From an uncultured Alphaproteobacteria bacterium (GTDB taxonomy: Bacteria > Pseudomonadota > Alphaproteobacteria > Rhodobacterales > Rhodobacteraceae), in assembly GCA_902580265.1 (NCBI GenBank), contig CACHJY010000029.1:1-14614 (forward strand): a stretch of 14,614 nt of DNA, given 5' to 3'. The position numbers and the translations under genes are program-made. The notes below the pieces were generated by a model. It was not told where the DNA came from, ran no database searches, and worked only from the letters and a program-made list of their open reading frames with translations. Of this stretch, positions 1 to 8,297 are shown in pieces (within the stretch, counting starts at the first letter, position 1; each line of letters opens with the position of its first letter).

Positions 1-169
1 CCGTTTCAATCAGCTTATCAACAATGAAAGACTCAGTATCGAGATCAGGGTTTCCCATTCCAAAATCAATAATATCATGACCTTGATCACGATACTTCGC
101 TTTAAGTTTATTAACCTCCGCAAAAACGTAGGAAGGAAGTCTAGTGATTCTGTGAAACTCTGTTTTCAT
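1..169 (-). CDS. alaC: AlaC-type pyridoxal-phosphate aminotransferase, N-terminal fragment
   Basis: Only the first 56 codons are inside the window; the gene continues past the left edge. Reading leftward from the ATG at 169-167 gives a protein starting [16 protein letters not shown] and containing [11 protein letters not shown] at about residues 32-42. This is the N-terminal signature of class I/II fold-type I aminotransferases of the AlaC (alanine transaminase) group, often labelled LL-diaminopimelate aminotransferase in automatic annotation. The family moves an amino group between alanine or a related amino acid and a 2-oxo acid using PLP. The PLP-binding lysine lies outside the window. An in-frame TAG a few codons upstream makes this ATG the first possible start. 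No clear Shine-Dalgarno is present, and the small lipoprotein gene ends 4 nt before it, so translational coupling is likely. The family is fairly certain; the exact substrate is not. Confidence 0.8.
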   Translation of the reverse strand, partial: MKTEFHRITRLPSYVFAEVNKLKAKYRDQGHDIIDFGMGNPDLDTESFIVDKLIET

Positions 170-173
170 TTTG

Positions 174-305
174 CTAGTCTAAAAAGAACTTGTTTTCATA
201 TTCACTTAGTGGAGATAGTTTTGGCCAACTTTTTTCTGAACATGCACAAAGTGTTATAGACAATGTAAAGAAGATAATTGTTCTTTCTAAGTATCTAATC
301 TTCAT
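174..305 (-). CDS. Small predicted lipoprotein, 43 aa, function unknown
   Basis: A short gene starting at ATG 305-303 and ending at TAG 176-174. A strong Shine-Dalgarno, AGGAG (plus-strand 315-311), sits 5 nt before the ATG. The protein starts MKIRYLERT, followed by a hydrophobic stretch (about residues 9-19) and then the lipobox L19-C20-A21-C22, so Cys22 would be lipidated and the mature peptide would have only 22 residues ([15 protein letters not shown] follows the Cys). Residue +2 is Ser rather than Asp, which by the E. coli rule favours export to the outer membrane. The gene lies 29 nt after glyA and 4 nt before the aminotransferase on the same strand, so it is probably co-transcribed with both. 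It does not carry the CG-x-KGPL pattern of LptM/YifL-type small lipoproteins. I do not recognise the family. RBS, signal peptide and lipobox together support a real gene. Confidence 0.62.
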   Translation of the reverse strand: MKIRYLERTIIFFTLSITLCACSEKSWPKLSPLSEYENKFFLD

Positions 306-334
306 TTTCTCTCCTAAAGAATAAAAAGCACTTT

Positions 335-1609
335 CTAATAAATTGGAAACTCACTACAAAGGTCAACTACCTCTTTCTTCACTTTTGAAATTACTTTTGA
401 TGATTGGTCAGAGTGAACATTATCCAATATTTGCAAAATCCAAGAGCCAACTTGCTTGAACTCTACCTCTTTAAAACCTCTAGTGGTTGCTGCTGGTGTC
501 CCTAATCTTATTCCAGATGTAATCGTTGGTTTTTCACTATCGAACGGAATACCATTTTTATTACAAACAATGTTTCCCTCACCAAGCACTTTTTCTGCTG
601 TAGCGCCTGTAACATTTTTCCTCCTAAGGTCTACAAGTAAAACATGGGTATCAGTCCCTCCAGTAACTAAATCAAGACCACCATCTTGTAGGGTTTCAGC
701 AAGTGTTTTTGCGTTCTTTATTACTTGCTTTTGATACTGTACAAATTCATCACTTAGAGCTTCTTTAAAGGCAACAGCTTTCGCAGCAATAACATGCATC
801 AATGGGCCACCTTGAATCCCAGGGAAAATTGCTGAGTTTACTTTCTTAGCGATATCAGGGTCGTTACAAAGAATCATTCCTCCCCTAGGTCCTCGCAAAG
901 TTTTGTGGGTCGTAGATGTCACTATATCTGCATATTCTATGGGGTTTGGATGAACGCCAGCCGCAACTAGACCCGAAATATGCGCCATATCAACTAATAG
1001 GAAAGCTCCGACCTCATTACAGATATCTCTAAATTTTTTAAAGTCTAAGATACGTGGAATTGCTGAGCCTCCTGCTATTATTAAGTTTGGTTTATGTAGC
1101 TTTGCAATCTGACTAATCTGATCATAGTCAACAGTGTTTGTTTCTTGTGTGACCCCATAATGAACAGGGTTGAACCACTTACCGGATTGATTGGGTTTTG
1201 CTCCATGTGTAAGGTGTCCACCCGAAGCTAGGTCCATCGACAAAAAAGTATCTCCGGGTTTCATCAGAGCCAAAAAGACTGCCTGGTTAGCTTGGCTTCC
1301 CGAGTTCGGTTGTACATTAGCAAATTTGCAATTGTATAGTTGGCAGGCTCTGGATATTGCCAATTGCTCAGCGACATCCACATTTTCGCATCCACCATAA
1401 TATCTTTTACCTGGGTACCCCTCTGCGTATTTATTGGTCATAACTGAACCTTGAGCCTCCATTACAGCCGAAGAAGCTATATTCTCTGATGCAATGAGCT
1501 CAATTTCATTCCGTTGCCTACCCAACTCTCTCTCTAGGGAGTTAAAAATTTCTGGATCCTGAGATGACAAAGTTCCACCAAAAAAGTTCGTTTTGCCTAA
1601 AAAATTCAT
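335..1609 (-). CDS. glyA: Serine hydroxymethyltransferase
   Basis: PLP enzyme that interconverts serine plus tetrahydrofolate with glycine plus 5,10-methylene-THF, the main entry of one-carbon units in the cytosol. The 424-residue product is normal for bacterial SHMT (about 417-435). Landmarks from the chosen start: ELIASENI at 37-44, [16 protein letters not shown] at 58-73, VDMAHISGL at 206-214, and [11 protein letters not shown] at 234-244 with the Schiff-base lysine at K236. I chose ATG 1609-1607 because it gives the normal N-terminus ([15 protein letters not shown]); the frame stays open to a TTG at 1654, but that would add 15 atypical residues. A weak AGGGTG lies upstream of the ATG. It is transcribed divergently from nadK and followed at 29 nt by a small lipoprotein gene and then an aminotransferase, a sensible amino-acid metabolism cluster. 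No glycine riboswitch is apparent in the leader. Confidence 0.97.
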   Translation of the reverse strand: MNFLGKTNFFGGTLSSQDPEIFNSLERELGRQRNEIELIASENIASSAVMEAQGSVMTNKYAEGYPGKRYYGGCENVDVAEQLAISRACQLYNCKFANVQPNSGSQANQAVFLALMKPGDTFLSMDLASGGHLTHGAKPNQSGKWFNPVHYGVTQETNTVDYDQISQIAKLHKPNLIIAGGSAIPRILDFKKFRDICNEVGAFLLVDMAHISGLVAAGVHPNPIEYADIVTSTTHKTLRGPRGGMILCNDPDIAKKVNSAIFPGIQGGPLMHVIAAKAVAFKEALSDEFVQYQKQVIKNAKTLAETLQDGGLDLVTGGTDTHVLLVDLRRKNVTGATAEKVLGEGNIVCNKNGIPFDSEKPTITSGIRLGTPAATTRGFKEVEFKQVGSWILQILDNVHSDQSSKVISKVKKEVVDLCSEFPIY

Positions 1610-1642
1610 AATACACCCTATGTCTGTTTCAATTATTATTTT

Positions 1643-1652
1643 GATTCGATTC
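1643..1652. promoter_or_regulatory. Tandem GANTC (CcrM-type) methylation sites in the glyA leader
   Basis: GATTCGATTC contains two abutting GANTC sites 34-43 nt upstream of the chosen glyA ATG. In alphaproteobacteria GANTC is methylated by CcrM, and sites in promoter regions can make transcription depend on the cell cycle. The sequence is certain; that it regulates anything here is inference, since isolated GANTC sites also occur inside nearby genes (for example 30-34 and 146-150). Confidence 0.3.
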
Positions 1653-1723
1653 AATGTATATTAAATCTGAAGTGTCTGTTCCAGTTTTTTCTTTTGTTTT
1701 GTTGGTGCCATTATCATCATTTG

Positions 1724-1752
1724 TTGTTAAAATTTTGAGTTTTATTTATAAC
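1724..1752 (+). promoter_or_regulatory. Predicted sigma70-type promoter for the nadK-lolD operon
   Basis: TTGTTA at 1724-1729 (4 of 6 to TTGACA) and TATAAC at 1747-1752 (5 of 6 to TATAAT) are separated by exactly 17 bp in the only sizeable intergenic gap of the window. A start point about 7 nt further on would leave a leader of roughly 22 nt before the nadK ATG at 1781. It is the best match I found by eye in an AT-rich region, so chance remains possible. No terminator hairpin or riboswitch fold was seen in this gap. Confidence 0.45.
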
Positions 1753-1780
1753 AGTATTCAAGGTTCTGTGGACAAAAATT

Positions 1781-2545
1781 ATGGCTGATAAAAAATTAAC
1801 ATTTATGGCAAGTGATGATCCTGAAGCTAGAGAGGCTTTAAATAAACTTCGAAAACTTTACAAGGATTTCGGAATTGACGCCGCCGATGTAATTGTCGCT
1901 CTTGGAGGCGATGGATTTATGTTACAGACACTTAAGTCAGTATCAGCAAAAAATGTTTCCGTTTACGGAATGAACAAGGGCACTGTTGGTTTTTTGATGA
2001 ACACTTTTAAACACGATAAATTGCAAGAACGTATTAAGATAGCAAAGGAGGAGATAGTAAATCCTTTAAAAATGATCGCTACAAAAACAGATGGTAGAAT
2101 AGATGAGGAGCTGGCTATCAATGAGGTGTCAATACTTAGATCAGGACCCCAGGCCGCAAAACTAAGTATATCTATCGATGGGTCTGAAAAGCTTCAGGAG
2201 CTTGTATGTGACGGGGCATTAGTATGTACACCAGCTGGGTCAACTGCCTATAATTATTCTGCTCATGGACCAATTTTACCCATAGGCGCAAACATTTTAG
2301 GTTTGACCGCTATATCTGCCTATAGACCACGACGATGGAGAGGGGCGCTATTGCCGTTAGATGCGAGAATAGATATTGAAGTAAAAAGCGCTATCAAAAG
2401 ACCGGTATCGGCGGTTGCTGATTCATCTGAGGTTAAAGGCGTCAAGCATGTATCTATAACAATTGAAAAGAAATTAAAACATAAATTATTATTTGATCCA
2501 GGACACGGGTTAGAAGAAAGATTACTAAAAGAGCAATTTGAATAA
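1781..2545 (+). CDS. nadK: NAD kinase
   Basis: Phosphorylates NAD+ to NADP+ in the cytosol, the only route to NADP in most bacteria. The 254-residue product has the family landmarks: GGDG at 42-45 (within VIVALGGDGFMLQTL), the NE pair at 114-115, CDGALV at 143-148, and TPAGSTAYN at 150-158 forming the nucleotide site. Length and the N-terminal KLTFMASD (strand 1) match alphaproteobacterial NAD kinases, which supports ATG 1781 over the internal Met9. There is no strong Shine-Dalgarno (GTGGAC about 9 nt upstream). It is the first gene of a long rightward operon; its TAA (2543-2545) lies 4 nt before the chosen hdaA start. Nothing appears to be missing. Confidence 0.95.
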   Translation: MADKKLTFMASDDPEAREALNKLRKLYKDFGIDAADVIVALGGDGFMLQTLKSVSAKNVSVYGMNKGTVGFLMNTFKHDKLQERIKIAKEEIVNPLKMIATKTDGRIDEELAINEVSILRSGPQAAKLSISIDGSEKLQELVCDGALVCTPAGSTAYNYSAHGPILPIGANILGLTAISAYRPRRWRGALLPLDARIDIEVKSAIKRPVSAVADSSEVKGVKHVSITIEKKLKHKLLFDPGHGLEERLLKEQFE

Positions 2546-2549
2546 AAAT

Positions 2550-3245
2550 ATGAATGAACAGCTTGTTTTAGACCTCAGTTTAAAGGAGGCATTGGAAAAA
2601 GAAGATTTTTTTATTTCCCCAAGTAATTTGGATGCTGTTACCCTGTTAGGCAACTCAGACCGGTGGTCTTCAGGGGTTTTGTTACTGGTTGGTCCCAAGG
2701 GTAGTGGTAAGACGCATCTATGCACTGTTTGGTCTAAAGAACAAAAAGCCAGGCACGTAAATCTTGAGGCAGTTTTACCGGAAATAGAAAAAGGCCTAAA
2801 TCATGATTTAGTTTGCGTTGAGGATATAGATATTATTGAAAAAGCTGAAAGGCAAAAAAAGTCAAAAATAGAAGAAGGTATATTTCACCTAATTAACAGT
2901 ATTGGGAGTAGAGGAGGCAAGCTGCTAATATCCTCAAGAAAAATGCCTAATTCGCTATCATTAGGCCTTAAAGATTTAGTGTCAAGATTACAAAGTTTTA
3001 GTAACACTAAGATTAAAGAGCCCGATGATAGTTTGGTAATGGCACTTTTATTAAAATACTTTAATGACAGGCAAATTTATATAAAGCACTCAAACCTTAA
3101 CTATATTGCTACCAGAATTAATAGGACGTACAGTTCAATTTACGAATTTGTAAACTATTTAGATCATAAATCTCTTGCTCTAAATACAAAAGTAACTAGA
3201 CCTTTTATTGACAGTGCTTTGAATAAAATGGAAAAGACATATTAA
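2550..3245 (+). CDS. hdaA: HdaA, DnaA-related AAA+ protein for regulatory inactivation of DnaA
   Basis: Hda-type proteins bind the DNA-loaded sliding clamp and stimulate ATP hydrolysis by DnaA, preventing re-initiation of replication. The 231-residue protein starts MNEQLVLDL, a clamp-binding motif of the QL-x-L-x-L type at the extreme N-terminus, as in Hda. An AAA+ core follows: Walker A GPKGSGKT at 48-55, Walker B LVCVEDID at 87-94, sensor 1 near LLISSRK (125-131), a probable arginine finger in DLVSRL (R146), and a sensor-2 helix around ATRINRTYSSIYEF. The DnaA DNA-binding domain IV is absent, which separates it from DnaA. A TTG at 2538 overlapping the end of nadK could add 4 residues; ATG 2550 puts the clamp motif at the usual place. 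The hdaA-ppk-ppx order resembles that of other alphaproteobacteria. Confidence 0.88.
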   Translation: MNEQLVLDLSLKEALEKEDFFISPSNLDAVTLLGNSDRWSSGVLLLVGPKGSGKTHLCTVWSKEQKARHVNLEAVLPEIEKGLNHDLVCVEDIDIIEKAERQKKSKIEEGIFHLINSIGSRGGKLLISSRKMPNSLSLGLKDLVSRLQSFSNTKIKEPDDSLVMALLLKYFNDRQIYIKHSNLNYIATRINRTYSSIYEFVNYLDHKSLALNTKVTRPFIDSALNKMEKTY

Positions 3246-3250
3246 TAAAT

Positions 3251-5449
3251 ATGGGTAACGTAAACGCAGATTTCTTAAATCAAGATTATGACCTTGAATT
3301 GAAAAGCTCCGAGGACCTTGGAACAATTAATAAATTAATAAATAGAGAGCTTTCTTGGATTTCCTTCAATTGGCGAGTTTTACAAGAAGCTAATAATATG
3401 AAGGTACCACTCTTTGAAAGACTTAGATTTCTTGCAATATCTGCTCGAAATCTTGATGAGTTTTATACGGTTCGGGTTGCTGGGTTTAGGCAAATGGTAA
3501 AAAACAAGATTGAAGTAATAAGCGCCGATGGTCTTACCCCCGAGGAACAGTTAATACAAATAGAACAAGAAGCTAAAGCTCTAATAGATAAACAACAAGA
3601 TTTATTGCCTTCTATATTATCTAATTTGAAACGTAAAGGCGTAGTATTAGTAAAACCGAAGGGAGTGACAGTATCCGAAAAAAAGAGTTTAGAGAAACAA
3701 TTTATGTCAAAAGTTTTTCCAGCGCTTACTCCTTTGGCTATAGACCCTGCTCATCCATTTCCGTTTATCCCAACTGAGGGGTCTGCCCTAGCGCTAAAAT
3801 TAAGGAATAGAGATGGAAAAAAATCATTAAATGCCTTGGTTCCTATTCCGGGCATGCTTGATCGATTTCAAAAGCTTAAAGATGGCGCTAAAGGGGAGAA
3901 AAGATTTTTATCACTTGAAGATTTCATAGTAATTTTTATTCATAGATTATTTCCAAGTTATTTTCTCGACGAATATTTTTCCTTTCGAATTCTAAGAGAT
4001 AGTGACTTAGAAGTTGAAGAAGAAGCAGAGGATCTTGTGCGCGAGTTTGAAATTGCATTGAAACGCCGAAAGCGTGGAGAAGTAATACGAATGAAAGTCA
4101 CAAAAAGTAGTGCAGAGCCTTTATTGAAACTAATATCGAAGGAAATAGGGTTTGACAGATCGCAAGTAATTCAGGTTAATGAAATGATTGGTTTGTCCGA
4201 TTTAGATGAGTTAATTATTTCGGCTAAAAGAAGCCTAAAGTGGAAGACGTTTGTTCCCAGAAGTCCAGAGAGAATTGAGGACTTCAACGGTGACATTTTT
4301 TCCGCAATAAGGCAGAAAGATCTTCTTTTACAACATCCATATGAGACTTTTGATACCGTTGTTAGTTTTCTTGAACAAGCAGCCCGAGACCCTAATGTTA
4401 TCGCTATTAAACAAACTTTATATAGAACAACTCCGGATAGTCCAATAGTAAGAGCATTATGTGAAGCTGCAGAGAATGGAAAGACAGTGACCGCATTGGT
4501 TGAGCTAAAGGCCAGATTCGATGAGGCAAATAATATAAACGTGTCGCGGGAGCTAGAGAAGGCAGGAGCTCAAGTAGTATATGGTTTTATGGATTGGAAG
4601 ACACATGCAAAGCTATCGACTATTGTAAGACAAGAGGGCAAGATATTAAGAACTTATACGCATATTGGTACAGGAAACTATCATCCCGATACAGCAAAGA
4701 TTTATACTGATTTAAGCCTTTTCACTTCAGACGTTACTTTAGGTAGAGATGTTACTAAAGTTTTTAATTATCTATCAGGATACATAAAACCAACAGATTT
4801 AGAAAGCATGATTATAGCGCCTCTAGAGTTAAAGAGTAGCTTAATAAAAATGATAAAAAATGAGATGTATCTAGCTAAAGAGGGCAAGCCAGCAGAGATA
4901 TGGGTTAAACTCAATGCTCTTATCGACCCAGAAATTATTGATATTTTATATAAGGCAAGCCAATCTGGAGTAAAGATCAATATGATCATCCGAGGTATTT
5001 GTGGATTAAGACCTGGTATCAAAGGTCTTTCTGAAAATATTCGTGTTAAATCTGTAATAGGACGTTTCTTGGAACACAGTAGAGTGTGTGTTTTTGGTAA
5101 TGGATTTCATTTACCCTCTACGAAAGCTAAAGTTTTTATTTCGTCAGCGGACTGGATGGGAAGAAACTTGAACCGTCGAGTAGAATCTTTTGTAGAGATA
5201 AAAAATTTAACTGTGAAGTCGCAAATTGTTAATCAGATTATGGTAGCTAATTTAGCTGATAAAGAGCAATCATGGGTGCTTCAACCTGACGGCCAGTATA
5301 AGAGGCATCAATTCAAACCAAACGAACCCAGCTTTAATTGTCATGAATATTTTATTGAAAATCCTTCTTTGTCAGGAAGAGGCAGAGCTGCACTAAATGC
5401 TCCTCCAAGTTTAATGAATACCATAAATAATAGAAAAAAATCATTTTGA
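3251..5449 (+). CDS. ppk: Polyphosphate kinase 1
   Basis: Reversibly polymerises the gamma phosphate of ATP into inorganic polyphosphate, usually at the inner face of the membrane. The 732-residue protein has all PPK1 parts: N domain (INRELSWISFNWRVL, about 30-44), head domain, and two phospholipase-D-like C domains. Active-site residues line up with E. coli PPK at a constant offset of +17: R392 (LYR) and R422 (ARF) for the metal and phosphate site, H452 in THAKL as the phosphorylated histidine (E. coli H435), and H609 in LEHSRV as the second histidine (H592). HIGTGNYHPDTAKIYTD at 471-487 is also diagnostic. The N-terminus carries about 25 extra residues before the conserved block. It starts 5 nt after hdaA, and its TGA overlaps the TTG start of ppx. 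The enzyme appears intact. Confidence 0.97.
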   Translation: MGNVNADFLNQDYDLELKSSEDLGTINKLINRELSWISFNWRVLQEANNMKVPLFERLRFLAISARNLDEFYTVRVAGFRQMVKNKIEVISADGLTPEEQLIQIEQEAKALIDKQQDLLPSILSNLKRKGVVLVKPKGVTVSEKKSLEKQFMSKVFPALTPLAIDPAHPFPFIPTEGSALALKLRNRDGKKSLNALVPIPGMLDRFQKLKDGAKGEKRFLSLEDFIVIFIHRLFPSYFLDEYFSFRILRDSDLEVEEEAEDLVREFEIALKRRKRGEVIRMKVTKSSAEPLLKLISKEIGFDRSQVIQVNEMIGLSDLDELIISAKRSLKWKTFVPRSPERIEDFNGDIFSAIRQKDLLLQHPYETFDTVVSFLEQAARDPNVIAIKQTLYRTTPDSPIVRALCEAAENGKTVTALVELKARFDEANNINVSRELEKAGAQVVYGFMDWKTHAKLSTIVRQEGKILRTYTHIGTGNYHPDTAKIYTDLSLFTSDVTLGRDVTKVFNYLSGYIKPTDLESMIIAPLELKSSLIKMIKNEMYLAKEGKPAEIWVKLNALIDPEIIDILYKASQSGVKINMIIRGICGLRPGIKGLSENIRVKSVIGRFLEHSRVCVFGNGFHLPSTKAKVFISSADWMGRNLNRRVESFVEIKNLTVKSQIVNQIMVANLADKEQSWVLQPDGQYKRHQFKPNEPSFNCHEYFIENPSLSGRGRAALNAPPSLMNTINNRKKSF

Positions 5450-6933
5450 AACTATTGAAAAGAATAGGAATTATCGATATTGGTTCTAACTCCATTAGAT
5501 TAGTGGTCTTTGACGGTCCTAAGCGATCACCATTGTATTTATATAATGAAAAGGTTTTCTTTAGACTGGGAATGCAATCTTTCAAAGGAAAGCCCTTCGA
5601 CTCTGAGACAATTGAGGCAGTGTCGGACATAATTAACAGATATGTCTCTATTTGTCGGAATATGGAAATCAGTAAAATTATAATGTTTGGTACGTCTGCA
5701 CTGAGAGAGGCGAGTAATTCCGCTACTTTAGTTAATCATATTCGAAAAAAGACAGACATCGGTGTTGAAGTAATATCTGGAGAGAAGGAGGCTCTTTACG
5801 CAGCTCAAGGTATTTTATTGGGTTTTCCAAATGCTGAAGGGGTAATATGTGACCTTGGTGGTAATTCAGTAGAGTTTGCCAATATTTGTAAAAATGTGGT
5901 TACCGAATGTAATTCCGCTTTGTTAGGTCCTCTCGCAATAACGAAATTGGGAAAAAAAGTTAAGAATTTAGATAGTTATATGCGCAAACAGCTGTTGAGT
6001 GTTATTAATGCTAATATGACAAAAGACAAACCATTTTTTTTAATTGGAGGATCTTGGAGGGCGATAGCAAAAATACATATGCAGAGGATCAAGTATCCAC
6101 TAAAGATAATACAAGGATATAAAGTTAAGAGTAAAAAACTAAAAAAGACTTTGAAATTTATTCAAGATAGTTCATTTCTCACCAGATATGACGAAATGAA
6201 TATTTCTTTAGAAAGATTGGAGCTTTTGCCGCACTCTGCTAGATTGTTAGAAATTATTATTGATGAGCTTCAGATAATGGAGCTCACGTTTTCATCTTTT
6301 GGAGTGAGAGAGGGATTGATCTACCAGAATCTCAGTAAGGTAGAGAAAAAAAAGGATCCCTTGATTGAGGCTGCTAAATTTTATGAAAAAAAAGAAGCAA
6401 GGTTTCCTAAAATGTCTAAACATACTTTCAACTGGATTTCACCATTATATGAAAACCTTCCCCGCAAAACGAAAAGAGTTATTTTAGCTGCGACTAAATT
6501 ACATGACGTTGCATGGATTGCACACCCCGATTATAAAACGGAAATGTGCTTAGAGCTAGTTACTCGTTCAAATATTAGTGGTCTCAGTCACAAAGAAAGA
6601 GTATTCTTGGCATTGATACTTTTGTTCAGACATAAGGCAAAACCAGAAAAAGTTTTTAATAACAAATTATTCAAAATTGTGCCTATTAGGAAGAGAAAAA
6701 TCGCTCTTGTGATAGGTAAGGGATTGAGGTTGGCTTCAACTTTCTTTGGTGAAAAAAGTCTTTTTGATAAAATAGACTTCAGGCTAAGAGCACATGAGGT
6801 AGAATTATGCTTTCAATCAAAAATAGACTTTATCAACGGTGAGATTGTAGAAAGACGGATTCAAGAATTAAATAAAGCATTGAAGTCATGTTCCACTGTA
6901 AACAAAGAAAAAAGAAGCTATTTAAATAGTTGA
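5446..6933 (+). CDS. ppx: Exopolyphosphatase, Ppx/GppA family
   Basis: Releases phosphate from polyphosphate chains; some family members also hydrolyse pppGpp. The 495-residue protein has the ASKHA-fold phosphate-1 motif [11 protein letters not shown] at 10-20, FGTSALREA at 81-89, ISGEKEAL at 110-117 with the likely catalytic glutamate, DLGGNSVEF at 136-144, and [11 protein letters not shown] at 284-294. A C-terminal HD-like domain ([12 protein letters not shown] at 352-363) is typical of longer Ppx proteins. There is no ATG before the phosphate-1 motif; the start must be TTG 5446, which overlaps the ppk stop by 4 nt, or TTG 5455. No good Shine-Dalgarno is visible, so translation probably depends on coupling to ppk. 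One oddity is GGN in place of the usual GGG in the second phosphate loop. It pairs functionally with the adjacent ppk. Confidence 0.92.
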   Translation: MKLLKRIGIIDIGSNSIRLVVFDGPKRSPLYLYNEKVFFRLGMQSFKGKPFDSETIEAVSDIINRYVSICRNMEISKIIMFGTSALREASNSATLVNHIRKKTDIGVEVISGEKEALYAAQGILLGFPNAEGVICDLGGNSVEFANICKNVVTECNSALLGPLAITKLGKKVKNLDSYMRKQLLSVINANMTKDKPFFLIGGSWRAIAKIHMQRIKYPLKIIQGYKVKSKKLKKTLKFIQDSSFLTRYDEMNISLERLELLPHSARLLEIIIDELQIMELTFSSFGVREGLIYQNLSKVEKKKDPLIEAAKFYEKKEARFPKMSKHTFNWISPLYENLPRKTKRVILAATKLHDVAWIAHPDYKTEMCLELVTRSNISGLSHKERVFLALILLFRHKAKPEKVFNNKLFKIVPIRKRKIALVIGKGLRLASTFFGEKSLFDKIDFRLRAHEVELCFQSKIDFINGEIVERRIQELNKALKSCSTVNKEKRSYLNS

Positions 6934-6943
6934 GGAGAATGAA

Positions 6944-8290
6944 ATGAAACTCAGCCAATATTTTTTGCCGGTTTTAAAAGAAATTCCAGCAGAAGCAAAA
7001 ATAATTAGTCATCAGCTCATGTTGCGCTGTGGAATGATTAAACAGACAACGGCTGGCATATATTCGTGGCTACCACTAGGCTTTAAAGTTCTTAAAAAAA
7101 TTGAAGAAATTGTGCATGATGAGCAGATAAAAGCAGGGCATATACCCATGTTAATGCCAACAATTCAACCAGCCGAATTATGGCAGGAAAGTGGAAGATA
7201 TGATGACTATGGAAAGGAAATGCTGAGAATTAAAGATCGACAGGATCGTAATTACTTATATGGTCCTACCAATGAAGAATTAATAACAGACATATTTAGG
7301 TCTAATGTATCTTCTTATAAGGACCTTCCTCTCACTCTATACCACATTCAGTGGAAATTCCGAGATGAATTAAGACCGAGATTTGGCGTGATGAGAGGAA
7401 GAGAGTTTTACATGAAAGATGGCTATAATTTTGATTTGAGAGAAAAGGAAGCTATAAATGCCTATAATAGACATTTCGTAAGCTATTTAAGAACATTTAA
7501 TAGGATGGGATTAAAGGCTATACCTATGAGGGCTGAGACTGGGCCAATTGGAGGTAATTATAGTCATGAGTTCTTGGTTTTGGCGAATACCGGAGAAAGC
7601 AAAGTCTTTTTTGATAAAACCTTGCTTGACCTGGATACAGGTCAGGGAAAACTCGACTACTATCAGAATACCGATATTGAAAAAATTGTGGAAAGATTCA
7701 CCAAACCTTATGCTAGAACTGAGGATACTCATGATGAAAATCGCTTCCTAGAGGTTCCAGAAGATCGTCGGATAGAAAGTAAAGCGATTGAAGTAGGCCA
7801 AATATTTTATTTTGGCACTAAATATTCAGAGCCAATGAAAGCTTTTGTTGTGAGCCCCGATGGCAAAAGAGTGCCTGTACATATGGGAAGCCATGGTATA
7901 GGAGTTTCTCGATTAGTAGGTGCAATTATCGAAGCAAGCCACGATGAGAAAGGTATTATTTGGCCAGAACCAGTTGCTCCCTTTTTTGCTGGCCTTATAA
8001 ATTTAAATTATAGGGACGACGAGTGTATCAAAGTTTGTGATCAAGTTTATGAAGAACTAGGTTCCAATGGAATCGAGATTTTATATGATGATACAGACGA
8101 AAGACCTGGATCTAAATTTGCCAAAATGGACTTAATAGGGTTGCCATGGCAAATTGTGGTTGGTCCGAAGGGTCTTAAAGAAGGGAAAATAGAGCTTGTA
8201 CATAGAAGAACTAGGGAAGCAACTCTATTACCTTTGGGAGAGGTATTAGAAAAAATCTCTACTGCTCATGAAGCCCTGGTAGAAGTCTAA
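6944..8290 (+). CDS. proS: Prolyl-tRNA synthetase, short alphaproteobacterial type
   Basis: Class II synthetase that charges tRNA-Pro with proline in the cytosol. The 448-residue protein shows motif 1 ([14 protein letters not shown], 37-50), the TNEE loop (109-112), motif 2 ([17 protein letters not shown], 139-155), motif 3 ([14 protein letters not shown], 315-328), and a C-terminal anticodon-binding domain from about 341 ([10 protein letters not shown] onward). E. coli ProRS is about 570 residues and carries a ~180-residue editing insertion (INS) between motifs 2 and 3; here only about 75 residues remain in that place, as in other alphaproteobacteria. The start at ATG 6944 has the strongest ribosome-binding site in the plus-strand operon (GAGGAG about 8 nt upstream), suggesting it is translated at a higher rate than its coupled neighbours. 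It lies 10 nt after ppx and 7 nt before lolE. Confidence 0.96.
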   Translation: MKLSQYFLPVLKEIPAEAKIISHQLMLRCGMIKQTTAGIYSWLPLGFKVLKKIEEIVHDEQIKAGHIPMLMPTIQPAELWQESGRYDDYGKEMLRIKDRQDRNYLYGPTNEELITDIFRSNVSSYKDLPLTLYHIQWKFRDELRPRFGVMRGREFYMKDGYNFDLREKEAINAYNRHFVSYLRTFNRMGLKAIPMRAETGPIGGNYSHEFLVLANTGESKVFFDKTLLDLDTGQGKLDYYQNTDIEKIVERFTKPYARTEDTHDENRFLEVPEDRRIESKAIEVGQIFYFGTKYSEPMKAFVVSPDGKRVPVHMGSHGIGVSRLVGAIIEASHDEKGIIWPEPVAPFFAGLINLNYRDDECIKVCDQVYEELGSNGIEILYDDTDERPGSKFAKMDLIGLPWQIVVGPKGLKEGKIELVHRRTREATLLPLGEVLEKISTAHEALVEV

Positions 8291-8297
8291 GATCTGA

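Noticed and set aside
77..259. A 60-codon plus-strand open frame near the left edge.
   Set aside because: It lies antisense to the aminotransferase start and the small lipoprotein, both of which have better protein evidence; its translation has no recognisable features.
306..334. A possible glyA terminator between glyA and the small lipoprotein.
   Set aside because: No inverted repeat followed by a T-run on the minus strand; the 29 nt are mostly the Shine-Dalgarno region of the next gene.
1610..1654. A 15-residue N-terminal extension of glyA from the TTG at 1654.
   Set aside because: SHMT homologues begin near the internal ATG 1609, and the extension has no family resemblance.
1661..1720. 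A 19-codon minus-strand open frame (Lys-rich, ATG at 1720) in the glyA leader, a possible leader peptide.
   Set aside because: No ribosome-binding site, no run of Gly or Ser codons that would suggest attenuation, and no terminator hairpin; short frames of this size are expected by chance.
1610..1780. A glycine or other riboswitch upstream of glyA.
   Set aside because: The region is AT-rich with no convincing paired stems or conserved aptamer core on either strand.
7511..7751. Overlapping open frames on both strands inside proS, and similar ones inside glyA, ppk, lolD and the fad genes.
   Set aside because: They lie wholly within genes with strong motif evidence and show no signal, domain or ribosome-binding site of their own.
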